A stretch of DNA of 64,000 nt from Pelagovum pacificum (GTDB taxonomy: Bacteria; Pseudomonadota; Alphaproteobacteria; Rhodobacterales; Rhodobacteraceae), in the NCBI RefSeq assembly GCF_016134045.1, contig NZ_CP065915.1, positions 310,001-374,000 of the forward strand. Direction: 5' to 3'. This document shows positions 28,250-37,956 of this stretch, in pieces. Numbering within the stretch: position 1 is the first letter of the stretch; each line of letters begins with the position of its first letter. Position numbers and translations under genes: made by a program. Below the pieces are notes generated by a model. That model saw only the letters and a list, made by a program, of their open reading frames with translations, did no database searches and was not told where the DNA came from.

Positions 28250-28722
28250 GTTCCGGCCCCTGTTTTCGGGGGATAGGGCGTTCCGTCCACATGCGTGAAT
28301 CCCGCACCGTCGCGCCTGTTCAGCACGAGGTCGACGCCCGGATAATGCACGAACTCGTCCCGTCGCCGGGTCCCGGTGATCAGATAAGTCGCGCGCCGGC
28401 TGCCCATGTTCCGCATCTCGTGAGACACCGGTACGCCCGCCGGCCAGCAAGCGGCTTCACCGGCCCGCAGGACGTGCGGCACGTCGTCCTCGAACACGGT
28501 CAACTCGCCGTCGAGCAGGTAGAGGAACTCATCCTCCGACTCGTGCCAGTGCGCCAGTGCGCCGTGCTCTCCGGGATCGAGCCATTCCACGCAGGCACCG
28601 AACTGTTCCAGCTTGCCCGCGTAGGACAGCGGGATCGTATGGCAGAGCCCGCCCGGATCGACCGCGTCCGGGTAGTTGGAGGGCAGGTGCTCCGCCTCGA
28701 CCGATCCGGCTTTCAGGATCAT
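28246..28722 (-). CDS. Cupin-domain protein (copy 2)
   Basis: 158 residues, a paralogue of the downstream cupin. Motif 1 is AHWHESEDEFLYLLDGELTV; motif 2 is RAGEAACWPAGVPVSHEMRN. The C-terminal FVHYPGVDLVLNRRDGAGFTHVDGTPYPPK parallels copy 1. It starts eight bases after the thiolase stop. Metal ligands appear intact, so it may be an enzyme or a small-molecule sensor; nothing in the sequence says which. Confidence 0.85.
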   Translation of the reverse strand: MILKAGSVEAEHLPSNYPDAVDPGGLCHTIPLSYAGKLEQFGACVEWLDPGEHGALAHWHESEDEFLYLLDGELTVFEDDVPHVLRAGEAACWPAGVPVSHEMRNMGSRRATYLITGTRRRDEFVHYPGVDLVLNRRDGAGFTHVDGTPYPPKTGAGT

Positions 28723-28730
28723 CGTGCGCC

Positions 28731-29942
28731 TCAGACCCGCTCGATGATGGTGGCCGCGCCCATACCCGACGCCACGCAGAGCGTCGCGAGTCCGGTCGAC
28801 TTGCCCTGCCGCTCCATCTCGTCGAGCAGCGTTCCAAGGATGATCGCGCCGGACGCGCCAAGAGGGTGGCCCATGGCGATCGCTCCACCGTTCACGTTCA
28901 GCTTGCCGTGGTCGACGTCGAACGCCTGCATGAAGCGCAGCACGACGGAGGAGAACGCCTCGTTCACCTCGAAGAGGTCGATGTCGTTGATCGACATGCC
29001 GGATTCGGCGAGGATCTTCTCGGTCACCGGCACCGGGCCGGTCAGCATGATCGTCGGATCGGTGCCGATCTTGGCCGTCGCTCGGATGCGGGCCCGCGGT
29101 TTGAGGCCGAGCGCCTCGCCCCATTCCTTGCTGCCGACCAGTACGCCGGCGGCCCCGTCGACGATCCCGGACGAGTTGCCGGCATGGTGAACGTGGTTGA
29201 TCCTCTCGAGGTGCGGGTACTTCATCAGCGCGACCTTGTCGAAGCCGGGCATCACCTCGCCCTGGTCCTTGAAGGACGGCTTCAGCGCGCCGAGCGCCTG
29301 CATGTCGGTGCCGGGACGCATGTGCTCGTCCCGGTCGAGGATGGCGAGCCCGTTCACGTCGCGCACCGTGATGACGCTGTCGCCGAAGCGCTTCTCGTCC
29401 CATGCCTCGGCGGCACGCTTCTGGCTCTCGACGGCGAAGAGGTCGACGTCGTCCCGGCTTATGCCGTACTGCGTCGCGATGATGTCGGCACTGATGCCCT
29501 GCGGGACGAAGTAGCGTTCCATTGCCACGGTCGGATCGACCGCGACCGCCGCTCCGTCCGAGCCCATCGGCACGCGGCTCATGCATTCCACGCCGCCGGC
29601 GATGTAGCCGCCGCCCGCGCCGCCCCGAACCTGGTTCGCGGCGAGGTTCACCGCCTCGAGGCCCGAGGCGCAGAAGCGGTTGATCGACAGGCCGGGGATG
29701 CGCTCGTCCAGATCGCTGGCCAGAACGGCGGTCCGGGCAAGGCAGCCGCCCTGTTCCTTCACCTGCGTGGCATTCCCCCAGATGACATCCTCGACGGCGG
29801 CACCCTCGAGGTTGTTGCGCTGTTTCAGTTCGTTCAGCACCACGGCGGACAGCCGCAGCGAGGTGACTTCGTGCAGCGAGCCGTCGCTGCGCCCCTTGCC
29901 GCGCGGCGTGCGGATCGCATCGAAGATGTAGGCGTCGGTCAT
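28731..29942 (-). CDS. Acetyl-CoA C-acyltransferase (thiolase)
   Basis: 403 residues. Cleaves 3-ketoacyl-CoA with CoA, the last beta-oxidation step. The acylated cysteine is in INRFCASGLEAVNLA, the second active-site regions are AMGHPLGASGA and LCVASGMGAATIIERV. Length and operon context (fadJ, acyl-CoA dehydrogenase) favour a degradative FadA/FadI role over a biosynthetic PhaA role. Confidence 0.93.
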   Translation of the reverse strand: MTDAYIFDAIRTPRGKGRSDGSLHEVTSLRLSAVVLNELKQRNNLEGAAVEDVIWGNATQVKEQGGCLARTAVLASDLDERIPGLSINRFCASGLEAVNLAANQVRGGAGGGYIAGGVECMSRVPMGSDGAAVAVDPTVAMERYFVPQGISADIIATQYGISRDDVDLFAVESQKRAAEAWDEKRFGDSVITVRDVNGLAILDRDEHMRPGTDMQALGALKPSFKDQGEVMPGFDKVALMKYPHLERINHVHHAGNSSGIVDGAAGVLVGSKEWGEALGLKPRARIRATAKIGTDPTIMLTGPVPVTEKILAESGMSINDIDLFEVNEAFSSVVLRFMQAFDVDHGKLNVNGGAIAMGHPLGASGAIILGTLLDEMERQGKSTGLATLCVASGMGAATIIERV

Positions 29943-29957
29943 TGGCTCCTCCGGAGG

Positions 29958-30587
29958 TCAGCTCGCGGGCGGAAAGGCCCGCTGCATCAGGTCGTATGGG
30001 GGCTTCCAGCCCGGCAGCGCCGACAGTCGGTCGAGCCAGGCATCGATGTTGGGCCACTCGCCGCGGTCGAAGGCGAACGGCTCTTCGTAGAACAGGTAGC
30101 CGGCGCAGGCGCAGTCGGCGATCGTGACCTTGCCGGAGGCGATCCAGTCGTTTCCTGCCAGGTGGGCCTCGAGGATTTGCAACGCGGCCCTGAAGCGACC
30201 GGTCATCCAGTCGATCACCGCTTGGTCGCGCTTGTCCTCGGGCAGGAAGTTCATCATGAACCGCAGCGGCCCGGCCTGGCCCGACAGCTTCTGCGTGTCG
30301 AACAGGATCCAGCGGGACACCTCGCGCCGGTCGGCTGCGAAGGTTCCGCCGAGCTCACCGGTGATGGTGCTGATGTAGTCGAGTATGTTGCCGGACTGCG
30401 AGACGGTGACATCGCCGTCGACCAGCACCGGAACCTCGCCCATCACGTTGATCTTCCGGAACTCGGGGGACCGCGTCTCGCCGTTGAAGAAATCGACGTG
30501 GACCGGCTCCCAGCTCTCGTTGAGCAGTTCGAGCGCGAGCGCGACCTTGTAGGCGTTTCCGCTCTCTCCAAAGCAGTAGAGCTTCAT
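29958..30587 (-). CDS. Glutathione S-transferase family protein
   Basis: 209 residues with an N-terminal thioredoxin-like domain (MKLYCFGESGNAYKVALALELLNESWEPVHVDF; cis-Pro region NVMGEVPVLVDGDVTVSQSGNILDYI) and an all-helical C-terminal domain (VTIADCACAGYLFY). The ATG at 30587 follows GAGGTGACGTC. It lies between the small-protein genes and the thiolase and is probably cotranscribed. The reaction is unknown. Confidence 0.88.
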   Translation of the reverse strand: MKLYCFGESGNAYKVALALELLNESWEPVHVDFFNGETRSPEFRKINVMGEVPVLVDGDVTVSQSGNILDYISTITGELGGTFAADRREVSRWILFDTQKLSGQAGPLRFMMNFLPEDKRDQAVIDWMTGRFRAALQILEAHLAGNDWIASGKVTIADCACAGYLFYEEPFAFDRGEWPNIDAWLDRLSALPGWKPPYDLMQRAFPPAS

Positions 30588-30862
30588 GACGTCACCTCGC
30601 TGAAGCTGCGACGCGCCCGGACAGACCCGCCGGCAGAAGTATTTTTGGCCAGATGAGGCGAGCCGTAACGCTTCCTTATGTCCGTCGTGCGAAACGACGG
30701 GCACGGTACAGGCTGGAGAGCCGATGACCGTGCCAGGTGACGCCCCGCCGCGCGGATAGACAGGGTTACCAATCCCTTGAGGCCCGTGGCGGGGCGGAGC
30801 GCCGCTCTTTCATCTGGCTCCAAATACTCCACCACGACAGCTGTCACATGCGCTCCGCTCAT
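30584..30862 (-). CDS. Possible 92-residue repeat-derived frame
   Basis: An open frame from ATG 30862 overlaps the preceding small-protein stop by ATGA and overlaps the GST start by ATGA, with GGAGG upstream. Against it being a gene, its ends translate the two copies of an intergenic repeat (VVEYLEPDE and SPHLAKNT), it is rich in Arg and Ser, and no family is recognised. More likely non-coding, but it could couple translation across the gap. Confidence 0.25.
   Translation of the reverse strand: MSGAHVTAVVVEYLEPDERAALRPATGLKGLVTLSIRAAGRHLARSSALQPVPCPSFRTTDIRKRYGSPHLAKNTSAGGSVRARRSFSEVTS
30629..30657 (+). repeat. Intergenic repeat, copy A (AGTATTTTTGGCCAGATGA type)
   Basis: The core AGTATTTTTGGCCAGATGAG resembles a short intergenic sequence I associate with Rhodobacteraceae genomes (from memory, not checked). 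A second, inverted copy lies 150 bases away. Confidence 0.45.
30806..30836 (-). repeat. Intergenic repeat, copy B (inverted)
   Basis: Read on the minus strand the core is GAGTATTTGGAGCCAGATGA, matching copy A in most positions but in the opposite direction. Between the copies lies a short hairpin (GTCGTGCGAAACGAC). Apart from the doubtful 92-residue frame, the gap 30588-30858 shows no gene. Confidence 0.45.
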
Positions 30863-31071
30863 CGTTTCCGTGCCTCCAGCTCCGAATTGAACAACCGCAG
30901 CCGATGCTCGAACGTGTCCTCGTTTATGACGCTGTCGAAATGCTCGAACAGAAAAGACAGCGCCTCGCCCTCGTCCAGGCCGGAGTCGGAGGCGAAGCGC
31001 CGAAGTCGGCGATAACCGTCTTCCGTCATGGCGACGGGAAAGCGGCGGGTCAGTCTGAAACGCTTTGGCAT
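30859..31071 (-). CDS. Small basic protein, possibly ribbon-helix-helix type
   Basis: 70 residues: KRFRLTRRFPVAMTEDGYRRLRRFASDSGLDEGEALSFLFEHFDSVI and onward. A short beta-like basic N-terminus followed by two helices (DGYRRLRRFASDSGL; DEGEALSFLFEHFDS) resembles Arc/MetJ-type DNA-binding proteins, which would make it a small regulator in the fatty-acid cluster (inference). AGAGG precedes the ATG at 31071. Confidence 0.65.
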   Translation of the reverse strand: MPKRFRLTRRFPVAMTEDGYRRLRRFASDSGLDEGEALSFLFEHFDSVINEDTFEHRLRLFNSELEARKR

Positions 31072-31091
31072 CGGGACCTCTGCGGGAATGC

Positions 31092-31115
31092 GTAGGATGG
31101 GGAGAGTCCCCATCC
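31092..31115. repeat. GTAGGATGGGG palindromic element after the acyl-CoA dehydrogenase gene
   Basis: GGATGGGGA (31095-31103) pairs with TCCCCATCC (31107-31115) around GAG. Same family as 3987, 28224 and 60712. It lies six bases beyond the stop of the acyl-CoA dehydrogenase gene (31122-31124) and just before the small basic protein gene, so it may reduce readthrough inside the operon. Confidence 0.7.
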
Positions 31116-31121
31116 CGCAAC

Positions 31122-32900
<1,779 letters not shown>

Positions 32901-32936
32901 TTCCGGTGTTGCTCCCCTCTCCGGTCCGACTCCGCC

Positions 32937-33332
32937 TCAGGCGACAGCCGGCTTCATGTTCCGTTTCTCGAGCTGTTTCGCACCCCATTCGAGCTGCACT
33001 TTCAGCTCGGAGATCGCCTCGTTCAGCTCGTCCCGCTGCGCTTCCATCTCGGCGAGGTGGTGGCGGGCCAGTTCGAATGTGCGGTTCAGTTGCTGTTCGC
33101 TCTCGCCCATGTCGTACAGGTCGAGCAGCTGGCGGATCTCCTCGAGGGAGAAGCCGAACCGTTTGCCGCGGAGGATGAGCTTCAGCCGGGCGCGGTCGCG
33201 CTTGGTGAAGAGCCGTTTCTGCCCCTGACGGATCGGGGACAGCAGCTCCTTCGCCTCGTAGAAGCGAAGCGTGCGCGGGGTCACCTCGAATGCGTCGCAC
33301 ATCTCGCGGATCGTCATCGTTTCTTCTGTCAT
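32937..33332 (-). CDS. MerR-family regulator (copy 1)
   Basis: 131 residues: the winged-helix part MTIREMCDAFEVTPRTLRFYEAKELLSPIRQGQKRLFTKRDRARLKLILRGKRFGFSLEEIRQLLDLYD followed by a long dimerisation coiled coil (ARHHLAEMEAQRDELNEAISELKVQLEW). No metal-binding cysteines in the C-terminus, so it probably senses an acyl-CoA or similar, as proposed for LiuR-like MerR proteins next to acyl-CoA catabolism genes. AGAGG precedes the ATG. It probably controls the fad cluster downstream. Confidence 0.88.
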   Translation of the reverse strand: MTEETMTIREMCDAFEVTPRTLRFYEAKELLSPIRQGQKRLFTKRDRARLKLILRGKRFGFSLEEIRQLLDLYDMGESEQQLNRTFELARHHLAEMEAQRDELNEAISELKVQLEWGAKQLEKRNMKPAVA

Positions 33333-33436
33333 GTCGTGCCTCTCGATTACACACGGTAGGTCGGTAACGAGCGGGCAGGTGAACAGTTCGACTTCACCTT
33401 ACAAGCACTCCTTACCAAGACGTAAACGGAACGCCG

Positions 33437-33455
33437 CGTCATTTGCGAAATGACG
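33437..33455. promoter_or_regulatory. Palindrome in the 298-base gap between the two MerR genes
   Basis: CGTCATTT (33437-33444) and AAATGACG (33448-33455) form a perfect inverted repeat around GCG. Nearby are GACGTAAACGG (33419-33429) and several TTACC/GGTAA half-sites (33410-33415, 33459-33463), which resemble MerR-type operator halves. The gap 33333-33630 otherwise holds no gene and should contain the fad cluster promoter. Confidence 0.4.
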
Positions 33456-33630
33456 AAAGGTAAGCAAAATCGCCCGCCCCCGAGAGGCAAGATTGTTACC
33501 CTTCGCATCGCCATGGTCGGGCGCTTCGAAGAAGTGTAACCTGTCTTATTCAAAAGGTATTGTCGCGGGGTCAGGTGTCGCGGTCGCGACTCTTCGCCGG
33601 TCCCGATTGCTTGGGTCGGCGGGTTGTCTC

Positions 33631-33999
33631 CTACCCGAGGGACTCGGCCGTCCGGTCGCGCAGGGACTTCAGTTCGGCAATCGTCTCGTCCAGCTGCCTT
33701 TGTTGCTCACGCAGCTCCACCAGCTGATCGTCCGCTCGCTTCACCCATTCGCGCATCTGGGCCTCGTTGCCTTCGCTCTCGTATATCTGGAGCCACTGGC
33801 GGATGTCTTCGAGCGGAAAGCCGAATTTTCGCCCCCGCAGGATCAGCGTCATGCGGGCGAGTTCGCGCGGTCCGTAAAAGCGGGAGCGTCCTTCACGTTC
33901 GGGCGACAGGAGCTCGATGTATTCGTAGTAGCGCAGCGTCCTCGGCGTGACGTCGAAACGCTCACACATCTCTTTGAAAGACAGTCGCTCAACGGTCAT
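33631..33999 (-). CDS. MerR-family regulator (copy 2)
   Basis: 122 residues, clearly paralogous to the neighbouring MerR: FKEMCERFDVTPRTLRYYEYIELLSPEREGRSRFYGPRELARMTLILRGRKFGFPLEDIRQWLQIYE, then a coiled coil ending in ELKSLRDRTAESLG. No sensor cysteines. Same strand as copy 1 but 298 bases away, so each may have its own promoter. Confidence 0.87.
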   Translation of the reverse strand: MTVERLSFKEMCERFDVTPRTLRYYEYIELLSPEREGRSRFYGPRELARMTLILRGRKFGFPLEDIRQWLQIYESEGNEAQMREWVKRADDQLVELREQQRQLDETIAELKSLRDRTAESLG

Positions 34000-34053
34000 C
34001 GCACACCCTTTCGGGTCGTGATCTAGCGCGCGAGACGCTCCCCTTCAACGGGA

Positions 34054-35202
34054 TCAATTCATGAAGCCGGGCGCGAAGACGTGAAATCCGTAAGCCACGA
34101 TGACAGCGGGGATCGCGGAATAGAACGTCGCCCAGAACGCTGCTTTGGGGTTGAGAGCAATCGCCGGGAACAGCGCGTCCCCATCGTTGGAGATCGCATT
34201 GCCGATCAGCGCGGCGAAGGGGACGAGGCCGTTGATATAGAGCGTCGTCACCAGAACCTGCGGCCCACAGCCGGGCACGAAGCCGATTGCGATGCCGATC
34301 AGCGGCAGGATGGGTCCGATCGCCGAGAACCAGCTTGCGAGGTCGAGGCCCGCGAAGACCGTTGCGTATTCATAGAGCGCGAACGCGCCGAGCACCCAGA
34401 CGGTGATGAACGACGTCTCTTCCGCGGTGCGGGTGACCGGTGCGTCACCGGAGTTAGTCATCGCGTCGACGCTGGAGGTCGACCAGATGAACAGCCCTGT
34501 TGCGATGCCGGCGAGCGACAGCACCAGCGGAAGTGTCTCGCCGACGTAATCCGCCGGCTCGATCTGGGCGAGCCCGGCGATGCCGAGCGCGAGGCCGGGG
34601 ATTGCGAGCGCGATGTAAAGCATGTCGCGCGGGCGGATGTCGCCGATGCGCGGCACCAGTTCACAAGACGGTTGCGGCACTGCTTCGAGGTGCTTCGGGC
34701 CCCAGGCGTCGATCAGCCAGCCGGAGATGATGCCGACCACGAAGGAGATCGGCAGCACGACAGCAGCGACTTCCGGCCGCGTGGCGAGCAGCAGGAACGC
34801 AGCGTCGCCCATGGTCGCCGTCAGCGTGGCGACCACCGCGCCGAACCGGACGTTGCCGGATGAGTAGGCGGCCACCACCACGACCGCGCCGCCGCAGCCG
34901 GGCGTCGCGCCGAGCAGCGAGGCGAGCGGCACCTGCCAGCCCTTCGCGTTGCGAAGGCCTTCGCCAAGGTCGAAATTGAAGAGCCGCTCCGCCCCGTAGA
35001 ACAGCATAAGCGTCGCCGCGACGAAGACCGCCACGCCGACGTAGGCGTCCATCATCAGGCCGCGGGTGACCTCGCCGAACTGCCCCGGCACTGCCGCCGC
35101 GCCCAGCAGAAGCGCGGCCACTGCGAGACGGCGCCACCGGAACGGTCCGAAGCGGCCGCTCGCGGTGTCGCTTGTGCTGAATGCGTCGATGAGGTTTGAC
35201 AT
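34054..35202 (-). CDS. Putative manganese/heavy-metal exporter (ArsP_2-like)
   Basis: 382 residues with about ten membrane helices. Two related motifs, SLLGATPGCGGAVVVVAAYSSG and IAIGFVPGCGPQVLVTTLYINGL, each with PGCG, are typical of the ten-helix putative manganese transporter family (PF11449 as I recall). A Fur/Mur-like palindrome lies 23 bases upstream of the ATG. If that box is bound by Mur, the gene belongs to manganese homeostasis (inference); direction of transport cannot be read from the sequence. Confidence 0.8.
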   Translation of the reverse strand: MSNLIDAFSTSDTASGRFGPFRWRRLAVAALLLGAAAVPGQFGEVTRGLMMDAYVGVAVFVAATLMLFYGAERLFNFDLGEGLRNAKGWQVPLASLLGATPGCGGAVVVVAAYSSGNVRFGAVVATLTATMGDAAFLLLATRPEVAAVVLPISFVVGIISGWLIDAWGPKHLEAVPQPSCELVPRIGDIRPRDMLYIALAIPGLALGIAGLAQIEPADYVGETLPLVLSLAGIATGLFIWSTSSVDAMTNSGDAPVTRTAEETSFITVWVLGAFALYEYATVFAGLDLASWFSAIGPILPLIGIAIGFVPGCGPQVLVTTLYINGLVPFAALIGNAISNDGDALFPAIALNPKAAFWATFYSAIPAVIVAYGFHVFAPGFMN

Positions 35203-35224
35203 GAGGGCCCGGTTGAGACATTAG

Positions 35225-35241
35225 TTGAGAATAATTCGCAA
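35225..35241 (-). promoter_or_regulatory. Fur/Mur-like box upstream of the metal exporter
   Basis: TTGAGAATAATTCGCAA is an inverted repeat of the 7-1-7 Fur type (TGAGAAT, A, ATTCGCA) with one mismatched pair between the arms. It lies in an AT-rich gap between the exporter and the divergent thioesterase, close to the exporter start. Confidence 0.6.
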
Positions 35242-35312
35242 TTGCACATATATCTCTTGCGCCCGGTTTGGCAAGGGTTTTCCTAGCGGCGATACTGACG
35301 ACGGGGGCCGAA

Positions 35313-35765
35313 ATGGCGGCACAGACGAAGAAAGAGGCATCCGAAGCTAGGCTTGAACTCGCCCGGAAATTCATTGCTTCGCTGCCGCATTCGCAAGCGC
35401 TCGGAATGGCGATTACGGACATCGGACCCGGCACGGCGACGATCGAGATGGGCTATGACGCGCGCTTCGTCGGCGACCCCGATACCGGGGTCATTCACGG
35501 AGGCGCCGTCTCCGCGCTGATGGACACCTGCGGCGGCGCGGCGGTCATGGCGCACCCCGACTCTCCCGGCGGCACGGCCACGCTGGACCTGCGCATCGAC
35601 TACATGCGTCCGGCAAGCGCCGGTCAGCGGATCGTGGCGGAGGCGGAGTGCTACCACCTGACCCGTTCGGTGGCGTTCGTGCGGGCCACAGCCTTTGATG
35701 AGGATGCCGAGCGGCCGGTTGCCACTGCGACGGGGGCCTACACGGTTCTCGGGGCAGGGCGCTGA
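35313..35765 (+). CDS. PaaI-type hotdog thioesterase (1)
   Basis: 150 residues. The hotdog active-site motif is [17 protein letters not shown], and the domain ends in [20 protein letters not shown]. Likely hydrolyses acyl-CoA or aryl-CoA thioesters. ATG at 35313 is chosen; an in-frame TTG at 35268 is possible but has a poorer start context and sits closer to the Fur-like box. The stop overlaps the next start (TGATG). Confidence 0.88.
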   Translation: MAAQTKKEASEARLELARKFIASLPHSQALGMAITDIGPGTATIEMGYDARFVGDPDTGVIHGGAVSALMDTCGGAAVMAHPDSPGGTATLDLRIDYMRPASAGQRIVAEAECYHLTRSVAFVRATAFDEDAERPVATATGAYTVLGAGR

Positions 35766-36262
35766 TGGCTCGTCCTCCCGAACCCGTTCAGGTCGTGAAA
35801 CAACGCCGGGATGCGGCGCTCGACTGGCTGGTCGACGGCGTGCCCTACATCCGCTTCCTCGGGATCCGCTTCGACCGGCGCGGGGACGAGTTGACGGCAG
35901 TTCTTCCTTATAGTGACCACCTGATCGGCAACCCGGCTCTTCCGGCGCTCCACGGCGGCGTCACGGCGGCTTTCCTCGAGACATGCGCGCAAGTCGTGCT
36001 GGCCTGGGAGCTGCTCTGGCCGATGGTGGAGGCAGAGGGCTTCGACATGGCCGCGCCGCCCTCGCGGGCGTGGCCGAAGACCATCGACCTGACCGTCGAC
36101 TTCCTGCGCTCCGGCCTCCCGCGCGACGCTTATGCGCGGGCCCGGGTCACGCGGTCCGGCCGGCGCTATGCCTCCGTCCATGTGCAGGGTTGGCAGGATA
36201 ATACCGACCGTCCCTTCGCGCAGGCGACCGGCCACTTTCTGATGCCGTCTCGCGATGAGTGA
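35765..36262 (+). CDS. PaaI-type hotdog thioesterase (2)
   Basis: 165 residues, paralogous in fold to the preceding gene: ALHGGVTAAFLETCAQVVLAWELL is the active-site helix region, with Glu where the first copy has Asp. ITVDFLRSG-like strand TIDLTVDFLRSGLPRDAYARARVTRSGRRYASVHVQG completes the hotdog. The two may form a heterodimer (inference). Overlaps the MATE gene by eight bases. Confidence 0.85.
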   Translation: MARPPEPVQVVKQRRDAALDWLVDGVPYIRFLGIRFDRRGDELTAVLPYSDHLIGNPALPALHGGVTAAFLETCAQVVLAWELLWPMVEAEGFDMAAPPSRAWPKTIDLTVDFLRSGLPRDAYARARVTRSGRRYASVHVQGWQDNTDRPFAQATGHFLMPSRDE

Positions 36263-37583
36263 GATCGCCGCCGCATATCGCCCGGTCACCAACCGCCGGG
36301 TCATGAAGATCGCCGGGCCTATCGTGCTGTCGAATGCGACGGTCCCGATCCTCGGCATCGTCGATACCGGTGTCGTGGGGCAACTGGGAGAAGCCGCGCC
36401 CATCGGCGCAGTCGGCGTCGGCGCCGTCATCCTGACCGCGTTCTACTGGCTCTTCGGGTTCCTGCGCATGGGCACCGCCGGCCTTGCGAGCCAGGCGCAC
36501 GGGCGCGGCGACGGGGCCGAGGTCGCGGCGCTGCTGGTCCGCGTGCTGATGGTGGCCGGGACTGCCGGCACGGCGATCATCCTGCTGCAGCTTCCGCTTT
36601 TCGCGGGGGCGTTCCTCGTATCCCCCGCTTCGGATGAGGTCGAGCAGCTCGCTCGTGGCTACATTAGCATTCGCATCTGGTCGGCGCCGGCGGCGATCGC
36701 GATCTACGGGATCACCGGCTGGCTCATCGCGTTGGAGCGGACGCGCGCCGTGCTGGTGATCCAGGTCTGGATGAACGGCCTGAACATCCTTCTCGACCTG
36801 TGGTTCGTCATCGGGCTCGACTGGGGCGTCAACGGCGTGGCGATCGCGACCTTCCTAGCTGAATGGAGCGGTTGCATCGTCGGTCTCTGGCTGTGCCGGG
36901 ACGCGTTTCGCGGCTCCGCGTGGCGGGACTGGCCGCGTGTGTTCGACCGTGTCCGGCTCAAGCGGATGGCACAGGTCAACACGGACATTCTGATCCGCTC
37001 CGTCCTGTTGCAGGCGATCTTCGTCAGCTTCCTGTTGTTTGGTGCGGACTTCGGGGACGTGCAGCTCGCCTCGAACCAGATCCTGCTGCAGTTTCTCCAA
37101 GTGACGGCCTTCGGGCTCGATGGGTTCGCCTTCGCGGCTGAGACGCTGGTGGGCCAGGCATTGGGCGCCGGGCGACGGACGGAGCTGCGACGGGCCGCGC
37201 TGCTGACCTCCGCGTGGGGTCTCGGAATCGGGGTCGTGCTGGCCCTCGCCTTCGCGACAATTGGCCCGGACCTGATCGACCGGATGACCACCGCGCCGGA
37301 AGTGCGGGAGGTCAGTCGGCAATATCTCTACTACATGGTGGCAGCGCCGATCATCGGGGTCGCGGCATGGATGTTCGACGGCATCTATATCGGTGCGACA
37401 CGCACCCGCGACATGCGCAACATGATGTTGGTATCGACCGCCGCCTACTTCCTCGCGGTCTACCCGCTGATGTGGCAGTTCGGAAACCACGGGCTCTGGA
37501 TCGGGCTGTTGTTCAGTTTCGTTGTACGAGGGGCGACGCTCGCCTACCGCTACCCCGCGCTCGAGGCCGAGGCGGAGGGCTGA
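36255..37583 (+). CDS. MATE-family multidrug efflux transporter
   Basis: 442 residues with twelve predicted helices. The N-terminal half begins VMKIAGPIVLSNATVPILGIVDTGVVGQLG, a DinF-branch MATE signature; the second half repeats the pattern (VNTDILIRSVLLQAIFVSFLLFGA, GLDGFAFAAETLVGQALGAG). Drug/sodium or drug/proton antiport at the inner membrane. Cotranscribed with the two thioesterases, an association without an obvious explanation. Confidence 0.92.
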   Translation: MSEIAAAYRPVTNRRVMKIAGPIVLSNATVPILGIVDTGVVGQLGEAAPIGAVGVGAVILTAFYWLFGFLRMGTAGLASQAHGRGDGAEVAALLVRVLMVAGTAGTAIILLQLPLFAGAFLVSPASDEVEQLARGYISIRIWSAPAAIAIYGITGWLIALERTRAVLVIQVWMNGLNILLDLWFVIGLDWGVNGVAIATFLAEWSGCIVGLWLCRDAFRGSAWRDWPRVFDRVRLKRMAQVNTDILIRSVLLQAIFVSFLLFGADFGDVQLASNQILLQFLQVTAFGLDGFAFAAETLVGQALGAGRRTELRRAALLTSAWGLGIGVVLALAFATIGPDLIDRMTTAPEVREVSRQYLYYMVAAPIIGVAAWMFDGIYIGATRTRDMRNMMLVSTAAYFLAVYPLMWQFGNHGLWIGLLFSFVVRGATLAYRYPALEAEAEG

Positions 37584-37956
37584 TTCGACCGCTTCGACGG
37601 CCCTGTCCCCGGATTTGCTGACGCCCGCTGCCGTCCTGCGAGGCACTCCCTGCATCACATCCCGGTCATTCCGGCGGATTGACGCCGGCGTAATCCACGG
37701 GATCGGCGGAAGATGCGTGCACCGCATCGTCGGCATGGCGCAAGGAATGGTCCCCGCAGCGCCGGAAGTTGGATGATTTTGCAAAAGAAACGGGACGTAC
37801 GGCAATTCGCCGTTTGTGTCGTCGGGTCACATTTCCAAAGCACTTGCACTTTTTTGCGTCATTCAATTGGATCGGGTCACCGCTGACCCGGCGGCAGAAG
37901 CCGCGCGGGCAAGACGTACGTTCTGCAACAAGAACGACAGACCAGGGAGATTTGGC
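37584..37956. other. Gene-free leader region of the opp operon
   Basis: No supportable gene in these 373 bases. TTGCAC at 37844-37849 is a possible -35 box without a good -10. A seven-pair hairpin (CGGGTCA 37873-37879 with TGACCCG 37884-37890) lies in the probable 5' untranslated region of oppA. AGGGAG precedes the oppA ATG. Confidence 0.4.
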
